A stretch of 64,000 nt of DNA from Ariolimax columbianus (Eukaryota > Mollusca > Gastropoda > Stylommatophora > Arionidae), in the NCBI GenBank assembly GCA_036924085.1, contig JAVGWX010000008.1, forward strand, positions 54,001,314 to 54,065,313. Reading direction: 5' to 3'. Both the position numbers and the translations under genes were made by a program. The notes below the pieces were generated by a model. That model saw nothing but the letters and a program-made list of their open reading frames with translations. It was not told where the DNA came from and did not search any database. This document shows, piece by piece, positions 1-12,120 of the stretch. Every line of letters begins with the position of its first letter. Within the stretch, counting starts at the first letter, position 1.

Positions 1-101
1 CGTAATAGGTGTCGGTGTTCTGTTACAGAAAGAAATAGAAAAATGCATGTATGTATACTCGACCCATAAAGCGATAAAATGATGATAAAAAGAAGGGCGT
101 G

Positions 102-480
102 AGTTAACCTGGTCTTGGAAGATCTTTCGTAACTCACGTTCTTCTCTAAACACCGTTGTCCAGTTCTTCACTGTTGTCTTCGACACACTTTTGTCACCAT
201 ACACTGCCTGCATTCTGCGATAAATGTCAACTTGTCGACATCCTTCAGCTGCTAGAAATCGAATCACCGCTCGCTGATCAACTCTGGACGGATTCCGTAT
301 CACACCCGCCATACTTTCAACGGTCTGCTGAGGAAACTATGAGTCGGAGGATAATGAAATTGTGCATGCAAACTTGACGGTTGGTATGTGCGGATTACAC
401 CAGTAGTGACGTCATCATGTGCAACGTACGTATATTCACCTGTTGCAGTTTGGTCCGGTTTCATTTGAACACGACTCGTA
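102..480 (-). mobile_element. mariner-type transposon, 5' end remnant with HTH coding
   Basis: On the minus strand this holds a terminal inverted repeat followed by the start of a mariner-type transposase helix-turn-helix region. It is collinear with the copy at 51640-51949, sharing long stretches such as the segment around 'gacacacttttgtcacc'. The outer end, read on the minus strand, starts TA-cgagtcgtgttcaaa, so TA flanks the TIR as expected for mariner. Only the N-terminal coding part remains and homology stops near 102. The catalytic domain is absent, so this is a dead fragment. Confidence 0.7.
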
Positions 481-1393
481 TATACAAGAAAAAGCCCAGG
501 TGATAGGACAAGAAATGTGATTGATTTTATTATCATCAGAAACATATTTAAAAATAATATCAAGAACGCCAAGTCATACCCACGAGCAGACATCAACTCA
601 GACCACAATCCAGTGTGTATAAAAGTGCATTTAAAACTCAAATCATAAAGATCAAAGTCATAAATACACTTAATACAGACAGGTTAGCGTTAAAGCAGCC
701 AGATATACGGCAAAAGTACCTGATGACAGTAAAAAACAAGTATGAAAACTTACAATCATATGACAAGAAGACATTCAATGTAGGATACACAGAGCGGAGA
801 ATAAAATCTAAATGAGACGTCTAAAAAGTAGCAAATAAATAGTTGTCAGATAAAGAACTTCGGAAAAACCGAGTTTGGATGACATGTTAACTAAAATGGC
901 AGATAAGAAGAAGGATAGAAACACTCGAGTATCTACATCACTAGACAAAACGATACATACATGTGCAGACAGTCGAAAGAAAAGTAGTTGGTAGAAAATT
1001 GCAAGGTCATAAATGGCATGTGACTAAAACACGAAACAAGCAAAATACAGACACAGATGGCCCAAGGTGGGGGATGTATCCGAGATATTAAAAAATGGTA
1101 TCATTTTGATGGATGAGAATGACATATCAAACAGGTGGGCTGAGTATACAAAGGATCTTTTTCAGGACAGTCGCAGAGCCAAACCACCAACACATGATAA
1201 TGAAGGACCCAGCATCCTCAGTTCAGAGGTGAAGAATGTGGTAAAAACTAGGAGAAAATGAAAGCAGCATGCTCAGACTACATAAATAGAGTAATAATAG
1301 AGGACCTATTATACTTTGGTATATATATACTTACTGATCTGTTAATGTAGTATACAATACTGGATGTATACCAACTGACCTGGAAATATCAAC

Positions 1394-1658
1394 ATGTATT
1401 AGTGGTTAGCGCACTGGCTTCGCATCTGAGTGGTCCTGGGTTCATTCCCCAGTTGAGGCTGTAATGTTTTTTTTCAGACCGCAATGGCTCGCAGATCGAC
1501 CCAGCCTTAAATGGGTACCGGTTCAGTCCGGGAAGTAAAAACGGCGAGGGAGAAGAGATGGCTACCGCCCTCATATAGCCGGGCCTTTGAAAGGTGAGCT
1601 TGCTAACACCTCACACCCCTACGGCAGTAATGCTATGGGATACTTTACTTTACTTTTA
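1394..1658 (+). mobile_element. SINE family B copy (tRNA-headed, TTTAC tail)
   Basis: The head carries a tRNA-like A box (tagtggttagcgcactgg) and B box (gggttcattcccc), followed by a body and a tail of tactttactttactttta. The minus-strand sequence at 41691-41958 is the same element with a longer pentanucleotide tail. It interrupts the LINE at 484-3545, so it is younger than that LINE. Confidence 0.75.
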
Positions 1659-1987
1659 TAACCCAAAAACAACCAGTCTGATGAGCCACACAATTAAACT
1701 ACTACTCAAGATCATACGGCAAAAAACAGAGAGGGAATTTCAGAAAAACAATTTGGTTATCGAAAGTATAATGGAACAAAGGACGCAATTTTCTATTTGA
1801 GAACTATGACAGATAAATATATATAAACACATAATGACATTTATAACCACTTCATAGACTACCGAAATGCTTTTCACGGAATCCGGCATGGGAAATTAAT
1901 TAAATGTCTCCAAGAAATAGGTCTAGATGGTAAAGACATAAGACTGCTCAGTAATCTGTACTGGGCACACACCGCCACGGTGAAATA

Positions 1988-2312
1988 AGGTAAGATATGC
2001 TCTCTACGTATAGCTTCCTGAGTGATCCATCAGGGTCTTTGTATAGGACAAAAACAAGAATAGCACCACTGCCCTATAGAGAGCATGTCGTAAGAGGCGA
2101 CTAAATGTGTGACATATCATAACACCGACAATAGTTAATGGTCGGTCTTATTGTACCAACAGGTTGCGGGTTTACATAACTATAGTGTTTGAATCTATTA
2201 AGATGGACTCCCACATCGGGTTTAACCACTTTCAAAGAAACTGGTTGTATACAGACCCTGCAGAGTCTTATAAACCAATATAAAGACGTTAAGTCAAGTT
2301 ATGCAAGTCAAG
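1988..2312 (+). mobile_element. Interspersed repeat family C copy
   Basis: This matches 19575-19930 (reverse orientation) and shares its 3' half with 11915-12035, 21690-21860 and 34428-34482. Landmarks are 'agcatgtcgtaagaggcgac' (about 2084-2103) and 'gaaactggttgtatac' (about 2238-2254). It splits the LINE between its 'HTATVK' and 'VKEGVRQGCVL' blocks. No tRNA promoter is evident, so the class is unassigned (SINE or MITE). Confidence 0.65.
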
Positions 2313-2673
2313 TTATGTCAAAGAAGGAGTGAGACAAGGATGTGTATTATTTCTACAAATGTGTTTATATATACACAGAACAAATATTCAAACAGATAGA
2401 GAGCATGCCAGGGCTAGTCATTCGAAGGGTGGCAATGAATAACCTTAGATATGCGGATGACACAATTTTGGTGGTAAAAAGGGAGCAAGAATTTCAGGAT
2501 ATTGTAACAATACTAAACGCAATAAGAGTTTGGATTGGACATAAACATAAAGAAAACAAAGACTATGATACTTTGAAAAAGTAACAAGAAACCATGTATG
2601 TAGATAAAAGTCAAGATCAACTACGGGAACAGGTACAGGGTGTCTCCTATCTAGGTCATATAATAACAGAATC

Positions 2674-3046
2674 AAGATGCTGAGCCGTGAATGAGCTGCA
2701 GCGGACAGAGACCCTTAGCTGACTACTGGCGTCAGGGCCAGCGAACCAAAGCCGCCAAGACACTTCTATACCTTCACGTGGTGATTCTGGATAACATGCT
2801 GAAACAGGACAGACGAGCTAAGGAGTTGGGAGCGAAGATTAAAGGCTAACCAGGTACCCAAAAATGCCTGCGAAAGTTGAATGTGTCGGACCGAAAAGTG
2901 CAAATATCGTAGTCAAGCTGTAAATTTCAACACAACATATTCCGTTTTTAGGACAATAGTTTCCTACTTGCAACGCCCTTTTCAGAGCTTATCAGCGGGA
3001 GATTGAGAACGAACGAAGGAGCAGAAGAGGAATATAATAATAAAAG
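2674..3046 (+). mobile_element. SINE family A copy
   Basis: The order is head, central block with 'ggaccgaaaagtgcaaatat', 'caagctgtaaa', and a 3' end 'attgagaacgaacgaagga'. It is collinear with copies at 12262, 17385, 24660, 40180, 46960, 49220, 53745, 56425 and 60550. It is inserted in the LINE after its YLGHIIT block. Confidence 0.75.
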
Positions 3047-3139
3047 AAGGCAGCTGTGAAAAAGAAATCAGAAAGAGAATAGTTGTACCAAAATGGTAAC
3101 ATATTCTGACATCCAAACAGATAAACCATAAATTGAAAA

Positions 3140-3335
3140 TGGGTGTTATTTCATACCGGCCGTTACCCCGGGGAAGCAAACCCTTAGAAAATGCAGGAGG
3201 AAGCAGACCCTTACATAAAATGCATGCTGAAGTCGGATGCACTGGGCCGACAGGCGCAAAATAAAAACCACAGTGGAACGCACACAGCCTTGGGGATTAG
3301 AGAGAAATAAGGCGAACGCAACAGAACAAAACATA
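3140..3335 (+). mobile_element. SINE family D copy, 5' truncated
   Basis: This is collinear with 58035-58225 (+) and 48630-48835 (-). Shared landmarks are 'ccccggggaagca', the core 'gctgaagtcggatg' and a 3' part with 'gagaaataaggcgaacgca'. The tRNA-like head seen at 48790-48835 is missing. It sits inside the LINE just before the LINE's WTLNKR block. Confidence 0.7.
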
Positions 3336-3574
3336 CTCGTTACTATTTTATGGCGCAAAAACATGGACACTGAATAAGAGGCTGGGAAAGAGTATTGAAG
3401 TGGGGATATATAGAAGATTGAGAAAGATAAGAAAACAAGTGTGGAGGTATTGAAAAAGTTGGGGGGGGGGGGGAAGAAAACTAATGACCGAAATCAAGGT
3501 TAGACAGTTAGGTTATTGTGGTCATATAAATTCCTTGTGGAAAAACATACGCTTTTTTTAATTTTTACAATCTG

Positions 3575-4336
3575 ATGATTTGCAAAGGGCCATGGTGGTA
3601 TCTATTACGAAAAATAAGGGCAGCAAGAAATATTGTAGCTCTTATAGGGGCATATCCCTCCTTGGCCACGTTGGAAACATTTTCGCACGGGTCCTTGAGC
3701 AACGAGTTGGAGCTATTGTTGAGCCGCTGTTCAGCTCTTCACAATCAAGCTTTAGGAAAAGCAGAAAATGTACGATGCTATATTTACCATCAGACAGTTC
3801 AGTGAACAACTATAGAATACAATAAGAAATTCCACGTGGCCTTCATTGGTAAAGAAAAAGCATTTGACCAAGTAAACCGAAGTAGGCTATTGGAGGTAAG
3901 GAAGGAATATGGCGTGGAGGGTCAACTACTGGACGACATTCGTGCTTTGTACGCAAACAGTGAAGGTGCAGCACGAACACATGCGGGTAGGACAAATTAG
4001 TTTCCAGTGCTGTGTGGTGTACGGCAGAGGTGTGTTCTTTCTCCACTATTGTTCATAATTTACATGGATAAAATTACAGTTAGCTAGCCCTCATAAAGAG
4101 TCCCACAATGAACTGTTGTTTGCTGATGATCAGGTCATCTTTTACCAAAATGAAGACCTACAACCCCACCTGAACTTTCTCAATTTCGCTGGTAACGATA
4201 ATGACATGAAGATAAACACAGGCAAGACAGAGACTATGTTGATTTTACGTGAACAATCGCAGAAAAGTTTCCACATCAAAGGCATTAGTATCAAGCAAAA
4301 ACTGGAGTTCAAATACCTAGGTAGTATGTTCACTTA
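3575..4336 (+). mobile_element. LINE reverse transcriptase fragment (frameshifted)
   Basis: Plus-strand reading gives KNKGSKKYCSSYRGISLLGH (RT block 1, about 3610-3670), then KEKAFDQVNRSRL (about 3850-3890), GVRQRCVLSPLLFIIY (about 4015-4065), LLFADDQVIF (4113-4142; catalytic F-A-D-D present), KINTGKTETMLI and FKYLGSMFT (ending 4336). At least two frameshifts separate the blocks. It ends abruptly where an inverted endonuclease segment begins. Confidence 0.8.
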
Positions 4337-4339
4337 GTC

Positions 4340-5100
4340 TATGAGGTGCCAGTGGCAGGACCTTGGTACATCTACGTGATTCTATTCCTGGACCGGAAGT
4401 CGGAAAGCTGTGTTTGTAATGAGTAGTTCATTTAGGGGATAAGTCTTCAGAAGGAGCAGTCCGGTACTGTTGCATTTTCTTATACCATGTCTGCCAATGG
4501 CCTCCTCCGAGGCTGTATGGTATGCGCCAACCCTAGCGTTAAAATCACCGAAGATGACTTATTTGTCAGATTACAGGACTGTAACGATGAGCGCCTCAAG
4601 GTGCTCGTAAAACTTATCTTTTGTCACGTTAGGCTTTGTCATGGTGGTGCGTATGCACTGATAAGTGTGGCATGGCGCCCTCCTATTAGAGGAAGACGCA
4701 GTGTAAAGAGACGATCATTGATTCCCTTGGGCATGTTTGTGAGCTTGTTGACCATGTTGGTCTTGATGGCAAAGCCAACTCCAGCTTCACGGCGTTCTTC
4801 TTTGACTCGGCCCTTCCAGAAGAAAGTATACCCAGCGCCTTCCTCTGTGATTTGCCCTTCCTCTGCCAATCGTGTCTCACTCAGGGCGGCTATGCAGATG
4901 GTGTATGTAGCCAGTTAACTGGCGATCATTGCTGTCCGTCATTCGGGTCTATTCACTTTGACGCTGTCCAGTAGCGTGCGGACATTCCATTTTGCAAGCG
5001 TGAGGGATAGTTTTCGTGATCGTTTTCTGCCCGTTCCGTCGCTGTAGTTTTGGGATCCCTGCCAGTCGCGATTTGCTGGTCAGGGTGTGATCTGTAGAGT
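4340..5100 (-). mobile_element. LINE endonuclease fragment (APE type)
   Basis: Read on the minus strand this is the EN domain of a 'craniofacial development protein 2-like' LINE. Blocks are IAALSETRLAEEG (about 4860-4905, frameshifted), GAGYTFFWKGR and GVGFAIKTN (4770-4840), RLPLIGGRHATLISAYAPP (4639-4700), IFGDFNARVGAYH (about 4515-4560), IGRHGIRKCNSTGLLLLKTY, and a RLPVQE..CHWHLID end near 4345. Catalytic landmarks (SETR, GDFNARVG) are recognisable but spread over two or three frames. It abuts the opposite-strand RT at 4336/4340. Confidence 0.8.
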
Positions 5101-5369
5101 GATGTGAGTTGTCATGAATTTGTTTACAGTGAGGGCGATGTGCGCAGGATCTTCCTCATTGTCTCGTCTGGACCCAACGTGTTCTAGAGGCAAGACATTG
5201 TCAAGACTTCTAGTGAAGGGTTCGGATGCAGACAGTAGGGTTTCAGCGTGTGCCTCAATTTCTCGGTTGCCCTTTCAATCTATGTAAGAAACACGTAAGA
5301 GTAAGATTCAGAGCTGTGAGATGCGATGTGTGAGAAGTGCAGCTGAAAAGACAATCCGTGACCGAATCT

Positions 5370-5690
5370 GCTGAGGCAGACAGTGGGGACAAACCCGTTA
5401 GTGCCTACATTGACGCTCATCAAAATCAAGTTGTTTGGTCATTTAGTCAGAATGCATTATGACCAGCCTGCATCAAGTGCATATCATATGCAGCTCTCCG
5501 GTCTACGAGCAAGAGGCAGACCACGAAGTCGGTGGATCGAGCGTGTCTCTGACACTCTCAGAAAGTTACACCTAACGACAGCACATGCCTCCCACTTGGC
5601 GATAACAAGAAATCTACGCATCGTTAAATCTACAATTCTCACTGCGGCGACGTATGGCAAGAGCAGTAAGACAAAAAAAGAATAACAAGA
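5370..5690 (+). mobile_element. LINE C-terminal fragment
   Basis: The open frame reads LIKIKLFGHLVRM..., ARGRPRSRWIERVSDTLRKL and ASHLAITRNLRI. This is the conserved GH-x-x-RM ... GRPR-x-RW ... LA-x-x-R end of many RTE/CR1-like LINE ORF2 proteins. No start or upstream RT is attached. A tail-like ACTGA-rich stretch follows at about 5860-5885. Confidence 0.65.
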
Positions 5691-5699
5691 CCATACTAG

Positions 5700-6685
5700 A
5701 GGAAAGCGTAGAAGGCAGCCAATCAAGAGGTAGATAACGTTGTAAGGGGGTGGATAACATCGGCTGATGGACTGGGAAAAGCCTGTCAGATTGTACCATT
5801 ATGACAAGAGATATAATACACTGTAGATCCATTACGGTCGGCTATCGATGGGGGGTGGCACTTGAACTGAACTAAACTGAGCTGAATGCGGAATAGTAAT
5901 CTGAATGCGTCTCATTCACACCAACAGTCGGTGTTGTGCACTGTCAAGCACAGACTGTGAGCGGACGCTTGCAGAAGTAGACAGTTTGGTCAATCGGAAA
6001 ATCTCCAATACTTCTTGAGTAAGTCAAACTGTTAATTCCAGTTTATGAAATCAAGGACAGTTAATATTGCATATTCGTGCAGCCATTACATAAAATCTTC
6101 GAAAACAAACTTAGGTCTTTAATAACACATTTACTTGTACTTGGGAGTGAGTATCTGTCATTAAACGACAATCAATAAAGACCACAATAACAGTGCTTTG
6201 TAAATATCTGGCCTGCACATATATATTTGTTTTTTTCGGGCATCTTTATCAATACTCCTCTCGCCATTTACTAAGAAATAAGAAATAAGAGCGACAAAAT
6301 GCAGACAGACGAACGGACTGACTAATATACTGAATAACGGACTGATTGACAGGCAGTCAGGCAGAGAAACATGCAAGCAGATGCGATATAGATTTTAATT
6401 TGGTTTGGGTTTGGATTTTCATTTGGTTTTCAATTTTAATTAGGGGTAACATTTGGATTGGATTGGATTCGGTTGCATTGGAATTGTGCATGGAGGGACG
6501 GGCGGACGAACAATACCTTAACACTCTGTCATATATCCCTTCTATTACCACGTTTTGTCATATTTTCCCACATCTGTCATATTTCTTTAACATTGTCATA
6601 GTTTCCAAGTTTTGTTGCATTGCTCTATCGCTATATTGTTTTGTTCAATTTTTTTTCTGTTTTTAGTTTTATCCCAATGCCCATT
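5700..6685. other. No recognisable gene
   Basis: After the LINE end there is an ACTGA-type simple tract (about 5860-5885) and AT-rich DNA. Only short, composition-driven open frames occur on either strand, and I see no family motif. Confidence 0.4.
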
Positions 6686-6689
6686 ACCT

Positions 6690-7078
6690 CCTCGTCACAT
6701 TTGAGTGTCAGTCATTTGCTAAGTCCCATTTTTCTGTCAGTCATTAGTTAAGTCCAATTTTTCTGTCGGTTATTAGTTGAGTTACATTTTTCTGTCAGTC
6801 ATTAGTTAAGTCACATTTTTCTGTGTCATTAGTTAAGGTACATTTTTCTGCCAGTCATTAACTAAGTTATATTTTTCTGTCAATCATTAGCTAACTTGCA
6901 TTTTTCTGTCAGTCATTAGCTAACTTACAGTTTTCTGTCAGTCATTAGTTAAGTTACATTTTTCTGTCATTCATTAGTTAAGTCATATTTTTGTGTCAGT
7001 CATTAGTTGTCACATTTTTCTGTCATTCATTAGTTCAATGACATTTTCCTGTCACTTTCTAGTTGTGTCACATTTTAC
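6690..7078. repeat. Minisatellite, about 29 bp unit
   Basis: About 13 diverged copies of a unit close to 'ttctgtcagtcattagttaag' plus 'tcacattt'. Copies differ by substitutions and small indels, so it is an old array. Confidence 0.85.
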
Positions 7079-7324
7079 AGCCGGCAGCAAATGTCACAAT
7101 GTGTGACCGTCATACAGACCGACGTATACGACCTGTTTGTAAGAATGTGGTTGAGAATACAGGACCTTGTACTTGTAAGGATTTGCCAGCGCTTCGGGTC
7201 CCCACAGGAAAGAGACTTTTGCGTAACGACAGACCAGACTGCACCAGCCGACGAGGACAGTGTCTTTCAAGGTTATTTTATGGAGTCTATGAATGACTGG
7301 TTGGTTTTGTGAGGATATTTGATA

Positions 7325-7850
7325 TTATTGATATCTTGGCTGTTGTGATAACAGAGCTTTGGTGATATTTGGTGGATGAAGGTGTTTGGCTATCGTGATG
7401 CAGAGCTCTGGTGATATTTGGTGGATGAAGGTGTTTTGCTATCGTGATACAGAGCTCTGGTGATATTTGGTGGATGAAGGTGTTTGGTTATCGTGATGCA
7501 GAGTTCTGGTGATATTTGGGGTAGTGGAAGTATTTGGCTATCGTGATGCAGAGTTCTGGTGATATTTGGTGGATGAAGGTGTTTGGTTATCGTGATGCAG
7601 AGCTCTGGTGATATTTGGTGGATGAAGGTGTTTGGTTATCGTGATGCAGAGCTCTGGTGATATTTGGTGGATGAAGGTGTTTGGTTATCGTGATGCAGAG
7701 CTCTGGTGATATTTGGTGGATGAAGATGGTTGGCTATCGTGATGCAGAGCTCTGGTGATATTTGGGGAAGAGGAAGTATTTGGCTATTATGATGCCAGAG
7801 CTCAAGTGATATCTGGTGGAGTGAAAGATTTTGGCTAATGTGATGCCATA
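7325..7850. repeat. Minisatellite, 49 bp unit
   Basis: About ten copies of a 49-bp unit containing 'gatgcagagctctggtgata' and 'tttggtggatgaaggtgttt'. Central copies are nearly identical and edge copies are diverged, which is typical of unequal exchange. Confidence 0.9.
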
Positions 7851-7869
7851 GTTATATTAATATATGGTG

Positions 7870-9150
7870 TAATGAAGATGTTTGTCTGTTGTTGTTAATG
7901 TTGTTATGTTTCTGCTCATTTAGATTTGAAAGGGTCCACCGTCAGTAATTGTAAGGACTTTGTTGTAGCTATAATATGTTGGTTGTCTTTAAGATGACTT
8001 ATGTGGTTGCTGTGATATTAACTAGTTGCACGCAAGCTACTTGGAAAGAAATGTCCCGAAATCACCCTTCCTTAAATTATTTTTTCAAATGCATCAAACT
8101 ACTGCACACTATAACTGAATGTCTCATTTACAAGAGCTATTTTTCCTACATAATTTCTCTCCCCCCCCCCCCCCCCCGCTCCCCGCCCACCCCAACTTAT
8201 ACAAAATTACGCCAACGTGAAACAAAGGCATACATGACTTACCTTTACCAGTTCATTTCATGGACACATAGCATGTCGTTGGTAGTGAGTCTTCGGATAT
8301 CTAAGATCGCAAAAAATTGCTATCGCTGTTTCATTGCTGGCATCGGCGCATTGCTACAAGACTGGGTTGGTTGCTGTGGAAGGCCCACCAAACCGCGACC
8401 GATTATGCAGCTCGGTCTCTGTAGCTTTAAAGTTCTGCCCTCGTCGTCTAACGGCGCGTTTTTCGCCTGCCAAACTATCATACTTAGCACACACTTTATT
8501 CCTCACACCTTCTTTCTCGATCACTAAGAATTAGATAGCAGCACGCGTATAAATTCACACAAAACTCATTTCACCGCACTACTACAGCACCGCTGTCTGT
8601 TGAAATACAGTGTAATTTCGCATACATCCGCGAGAAACCTGTAAATTGTCACTTTGCTATTTCTTTTCTTGGATGGGAAACAAAATGTATGGACTTTACT
8701 TTATGACAAACTTTAGTATATCTTCTCTTGTTACAATATCCTGAGTTTGTCTGGTGTAAGTTGCCGAGAATACGCCGTTGTTCATTGAGATATGTAACAT
8801 ATATCTTACATTATTTTTTGTGACTATATTGTAGTAGTACTAATGTGATGGTTGTCGCTTTGATAGCTATTATGAATGTTATGGTATCAGTATTGCTATG
8901 CATATCTATTGTACGAACGGTATTCTTGCAGATAGTGTGATGTTTACTTTCTTGTTTATTGCAAAGTAATGCACATATTTCAGTAATTGTAATGTTGTGA
9001 AAGTTGATAATATCATACATTAGTTTAACTTAGATACAAAACGAAACTTACGGTACGACCAAAATGCCTTCATCAGTTACACGGAAACCACGGAAACTAA
9101 TCACAACAAAATGTATGCAGAAAAAACATATACCACAAAAAACATACATC
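7870..9150. other. No recognisable gene; poly-C tract
   Basis: A run of 17 C lies at about 8161-8177. A 183-codon plus-strand open frame (7976-8527) passes through that run, so it is composition-driven. The minus strand at 8340-8530 has a weakly protein-like stretch that I cannot assign. Confidence 0.4.
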
Positions 9151-9342
9151 TCAGTAAATGTATACGAACTCAAACACACATACGTGTGTATATATGCACA
9201 CATACGTGTGTACATATGCATACATACGCACTAAGTTAAAATTAATATATTTACTCATTATTACACACACGAGAAAACCCACGCGCACGCACAGAGACAC
9301 AGAGATACAGAGGCACATAGACAAACATACATAGTCAAACAC

Positions 9343-9375
<33 letters not shown>

Positions 9376-9779
9376 AACACTCAACCAAATAGAAAGAATC
9401 ATATAAAAAGAGAGACTCACACCAGAACACAGACATGCATAGATATATTCACACAGATACACAAAGAGAGATAGACCCATAAACATAGTGAGCGAAACAC
9501 AGCCAGGGAGATAAACATATAGAGAGAGATAAATAGAGAGAGAGACAGGCACATACACAGATGCATGCACATAGAGGTACACATACAGATACTCACAGGG
9601 ATGCATACACGCAGAGAGACACGCACATAGAGATACAGACACACGCAAAGGATACACACAAAGAGCGAGACACAGAGAGAGATACACACAGGTAGACATA
9701 CTCAAAGAAATACACAGAGACACACACATACACGGAGAGACACACACACACACAAAGGTAAAGACATACACACAAAAAC

Positions 9780-9834
<55 letters not shown>

Positions 9835-10015
9835 TACAGACAGAGAAATGCACACAAACACAAAATTGGAGATGCAGACACAGAGACACTTAGAGAGAGA
9901 GAGACAGAGAGGGAGAGAGAGAGAGAGACCCAGATAGACCGACAGATACACATACACATGTATACACACACAAACACAGCCATTCACACACGCGCACACA
10001 TGCATACACACATAA
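9150..10015. repeat. CA/GA-rich simple-sequence region
   Basis: Mixed ACAC, AGAG and CATA motifs fill the region, with a (GA)n core at about 9786-9812 and a (GACA)n stretch at about 9812-9843. A long open frame on the minus strand (291 codons of Cys, Val, Leu and Ser) follows from the lack of stops in this composition and is not a gene. Confidence 0.9.
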
Positions 10016-10164
10016 TAATGTGACAACAGCCTTATATGAGCCTGACATCGCTATTCGAAAAACTTTAGCTGAAACACACTTCAATTCTATTTGTCAATTT
10101 AACATACCCTATTATACATGGTGGGTATTGCTTTAAATATAATAGCATGAGGCTGCTGAGGTAC

Positions 10165-10640
10165 TGACATAATAACGTAGACAAGTGTGGCTCAGATGCC
10201 GGGTTGTAAGGAAACTAAGGTAAGATGGGCAGAACATGTTGTTCACATGATCAATGAACGCCTCCCCAACCAGCTGTTGTACGGTGAACTCAGAGCAGGC
10301 TAGTCAAGAAGACAGAAGAAATGTTTCTAAGACTCCTAAAAAATGTCTCTGAAAAGCTTCAACATTGATGTCACCTCCTGTGAGAGACTTGCAGATAACC
10401 GTTCCGTTTTGCGTGTCAACATTACACACGGTGCTCAGTTCGCCGAGGGAAATATCAACGCCAAGGCTCAGAAAAAGTGTGCTGCCAGAAAAAAAAAGCA
10501 CGCATGAAGACCTCCTACAGCCGACTCCGCAGATGTGTATATGCCTTGCACGACAGATTCTACCCTGCCAAGATTTGACTTTACAATCGTATGAGATCAG
10601 TATTAACTGCCCATCGCAAGGGAAGATTGGGACAGCGTCA
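10165..10640 (+). mobile_element. LINE ORF2 C-terminal fragment
   Basis: Frames give WAEHVVHMINERLPNQLLYG (about 10227-10285) and then, after a shift, SLKSFNIDVTSCERLADNRS (about 10343-10402) and THGAQFAEGNINAKAQKK. This is the GH-x-x-RM/LYGEL ... DTLK-x-SL ... LA-x-NR end of a LINE related to the minus-strand one at 13930-14990. Multiple frameshifts make it non-functional. Confidence 0.75.
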
Positions 10641-11039
10641 CACCTGTGCTCTGAGATTTCTTCATTTACTATTTCGGTTCGTCTGACGCTGTAACTTCCA
10701 TTTGAATAGATTGAAGTGGGAAAGTCTTCCACTGCATCAGCTGCCCTATGCCGTGTCCTGCTACCTTTATCCAGTTGTAAGGCGTAACTAAGACGTCTTG
10801 AGGCAGTACGGGAGGCCCATTTTTCCTAAAGTGAAACCACGGCTAATAGCACAGTTCTAATGCTGTCATTATCTTCGCTTGCGATAGACAACTATTATTA
10901 TTATTATGTAACTAAAACATGAACGAAACATACGTAACGAACAAACGCCTCCATCAGTGATATAGGACAACAACAAACAAAAACAGCTAACAAATCATGA
11001 AATTAACGATAGGAGAATTTAGCTTCTTAGACCATTGTA

Positions 11040-11895
11040 GATGACCGTCCTTACACATACTTATCCGCCCTTACACATTCGTACCTGTCCTGAAACGTCT
11101 TTACGCATCCATACACATCCATACACATCCTTACCAGTCCGTGAACGTCATTACCGGTCCTTACACATCCTTACATATTATTAACCGTCCCTACACATCC
11201 TTACCTGTCCTTACCCGTCCTTACACATCATTACCTGCCCTTATACATTATTACTTGTCCTTACTCGTCCGTACACATCCTTACCCGTCCTTACACATCA
11301 TTACCTGTCCTTACACATTCTAACCTGTCCTTGCCCGTTTTTACACATCATTACATGTCCTTACATATTCTTACCTGTCCTTGCTCGTCTTTACACATCC
11401 TTACCTGTCCTTACCCGTCCTTACACATCCTACCCGTTCTTACCCATCCGTACACATCCTTACCCGTCCTTACACATCCGTACCCGTCCTTACACATCCT
11501 TACATGTCCGTGCCCGTCCTTACACATCCTTACCTGTCTTTGCCCGTCCTTACATATATTTACATGTCTTTACCCGTCCTAACACATCCTTACCTGTCCT
11601 TACCCGCCCGTACACATCCGTACCCGTCATTACACATCCGTTCCTGTCATTACACATCATTACACATCCGTACCCGCTCTTACACATCCTTACATATTCT
11701 TGTCCGTTCTTACACATCCTTACATGTCTTTACCCGTCATTACACATCCTTACCCGTCCTTACTCGTCCTTACCGTTCCTTACACATCCCTACCTGTCCT
11801 TACCCGTCCTTACACATCCGTACCTGTCATTACACATCCTTACCTGCCTTTACCCGTCCTTACCCGTCCTTACTCATTCTTACCCGTCCTGACAT
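11040..11895. repeat. Minisatellite, 10 bp unit (30 bp higher order)
   Basis: The array alternates ttacacatcc, ttacctgtcc and ttacccgtcc, with a loose 30-bp order. With few stop triplets and a 10-bp period, overlapping frames are open and encode a Y-T-S-L-P-V-L-T-x-P pattern, which is an artefact of the repeat. Confidence 0.95.
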
Positions 11896-11914
11896 ATCCT
11901 ACGGATCTACTTTG

Positions 11915-12035
11915 CTCTAGTGTTTGAGTCTATTAAAACGAATTCCCACATCGGCTAACCACTCTCTACGAAACTGGTTGTATATACACTCAACAGTCTT
12001 CTAAACCAGTATAAAGACGTTAAGTTAACGTTATG
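11915..12035 (+). mobile_element. Interspersed repeat family C, 3' part
   Basis: It carries 'gtttgagtctattaaaacga', 'gaaactggttgtatatacac' and 'accagtataaagacgttaag', matching 2190-2312 and 34428-34482. It directly abuts the end of the 10-bp array. Confidence 0.65.
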
Positions 12036-12120
12036 TCTTTATTAATCCAAATTATTTTTTTTAAACCGTGTCGCATATAGAAAAGTTTGATCATGCTGAC
12101 CAATGTTGAACAGTTTTCAG

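Larger units (their letters stand above)
484..3545 (+). mobile_element. Decayed RTE-like LINE (endonuclease + RT), interrupted by four insertions
   Basis: Pieces of one LINE polyprotein lie in order on the plus strand, broken by stops and frameshifts. They are the endonuclease C-terminus with an SDHN motif (about 597-610), the EN-RT linker (1067-1261), an RT block reading FGYRK..GTKDAIFYLRT (about 1755-1805), the FIDY..AFHGIRH..LIKCLQEIGLDGKDIR block (1840-1960), GVRQGCVL (about 2325-2345), RYADDT (about 2446-2465), a YLGHIIT block (about 2645-2675), and a C-terminal block with YGAKTWTLNKR (about 3340-3385). The motifs resemble the 'craniofacial development protein 2-like' RTE-type LINEs. The gaps are filled by SINE-B, family C, SINE-A and SINE-D. 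Confidence 0.8.

Noticed and set aside
7976..8527. 183-codon plus-strand frame with a Pro-rich segment
   Set aside because: The frame crosses a 17-bp poly-C tract, has no recognisable domain or splice context, and its composition matches the surrounding non-coding DNA.
9151..10026. 291-codon minus-strand frame rich in Cys, Val, Leu and Ser
   Set aside because: It covers a CA/GA simple-sequence region; overlapping frames give equally low-complexity strings.
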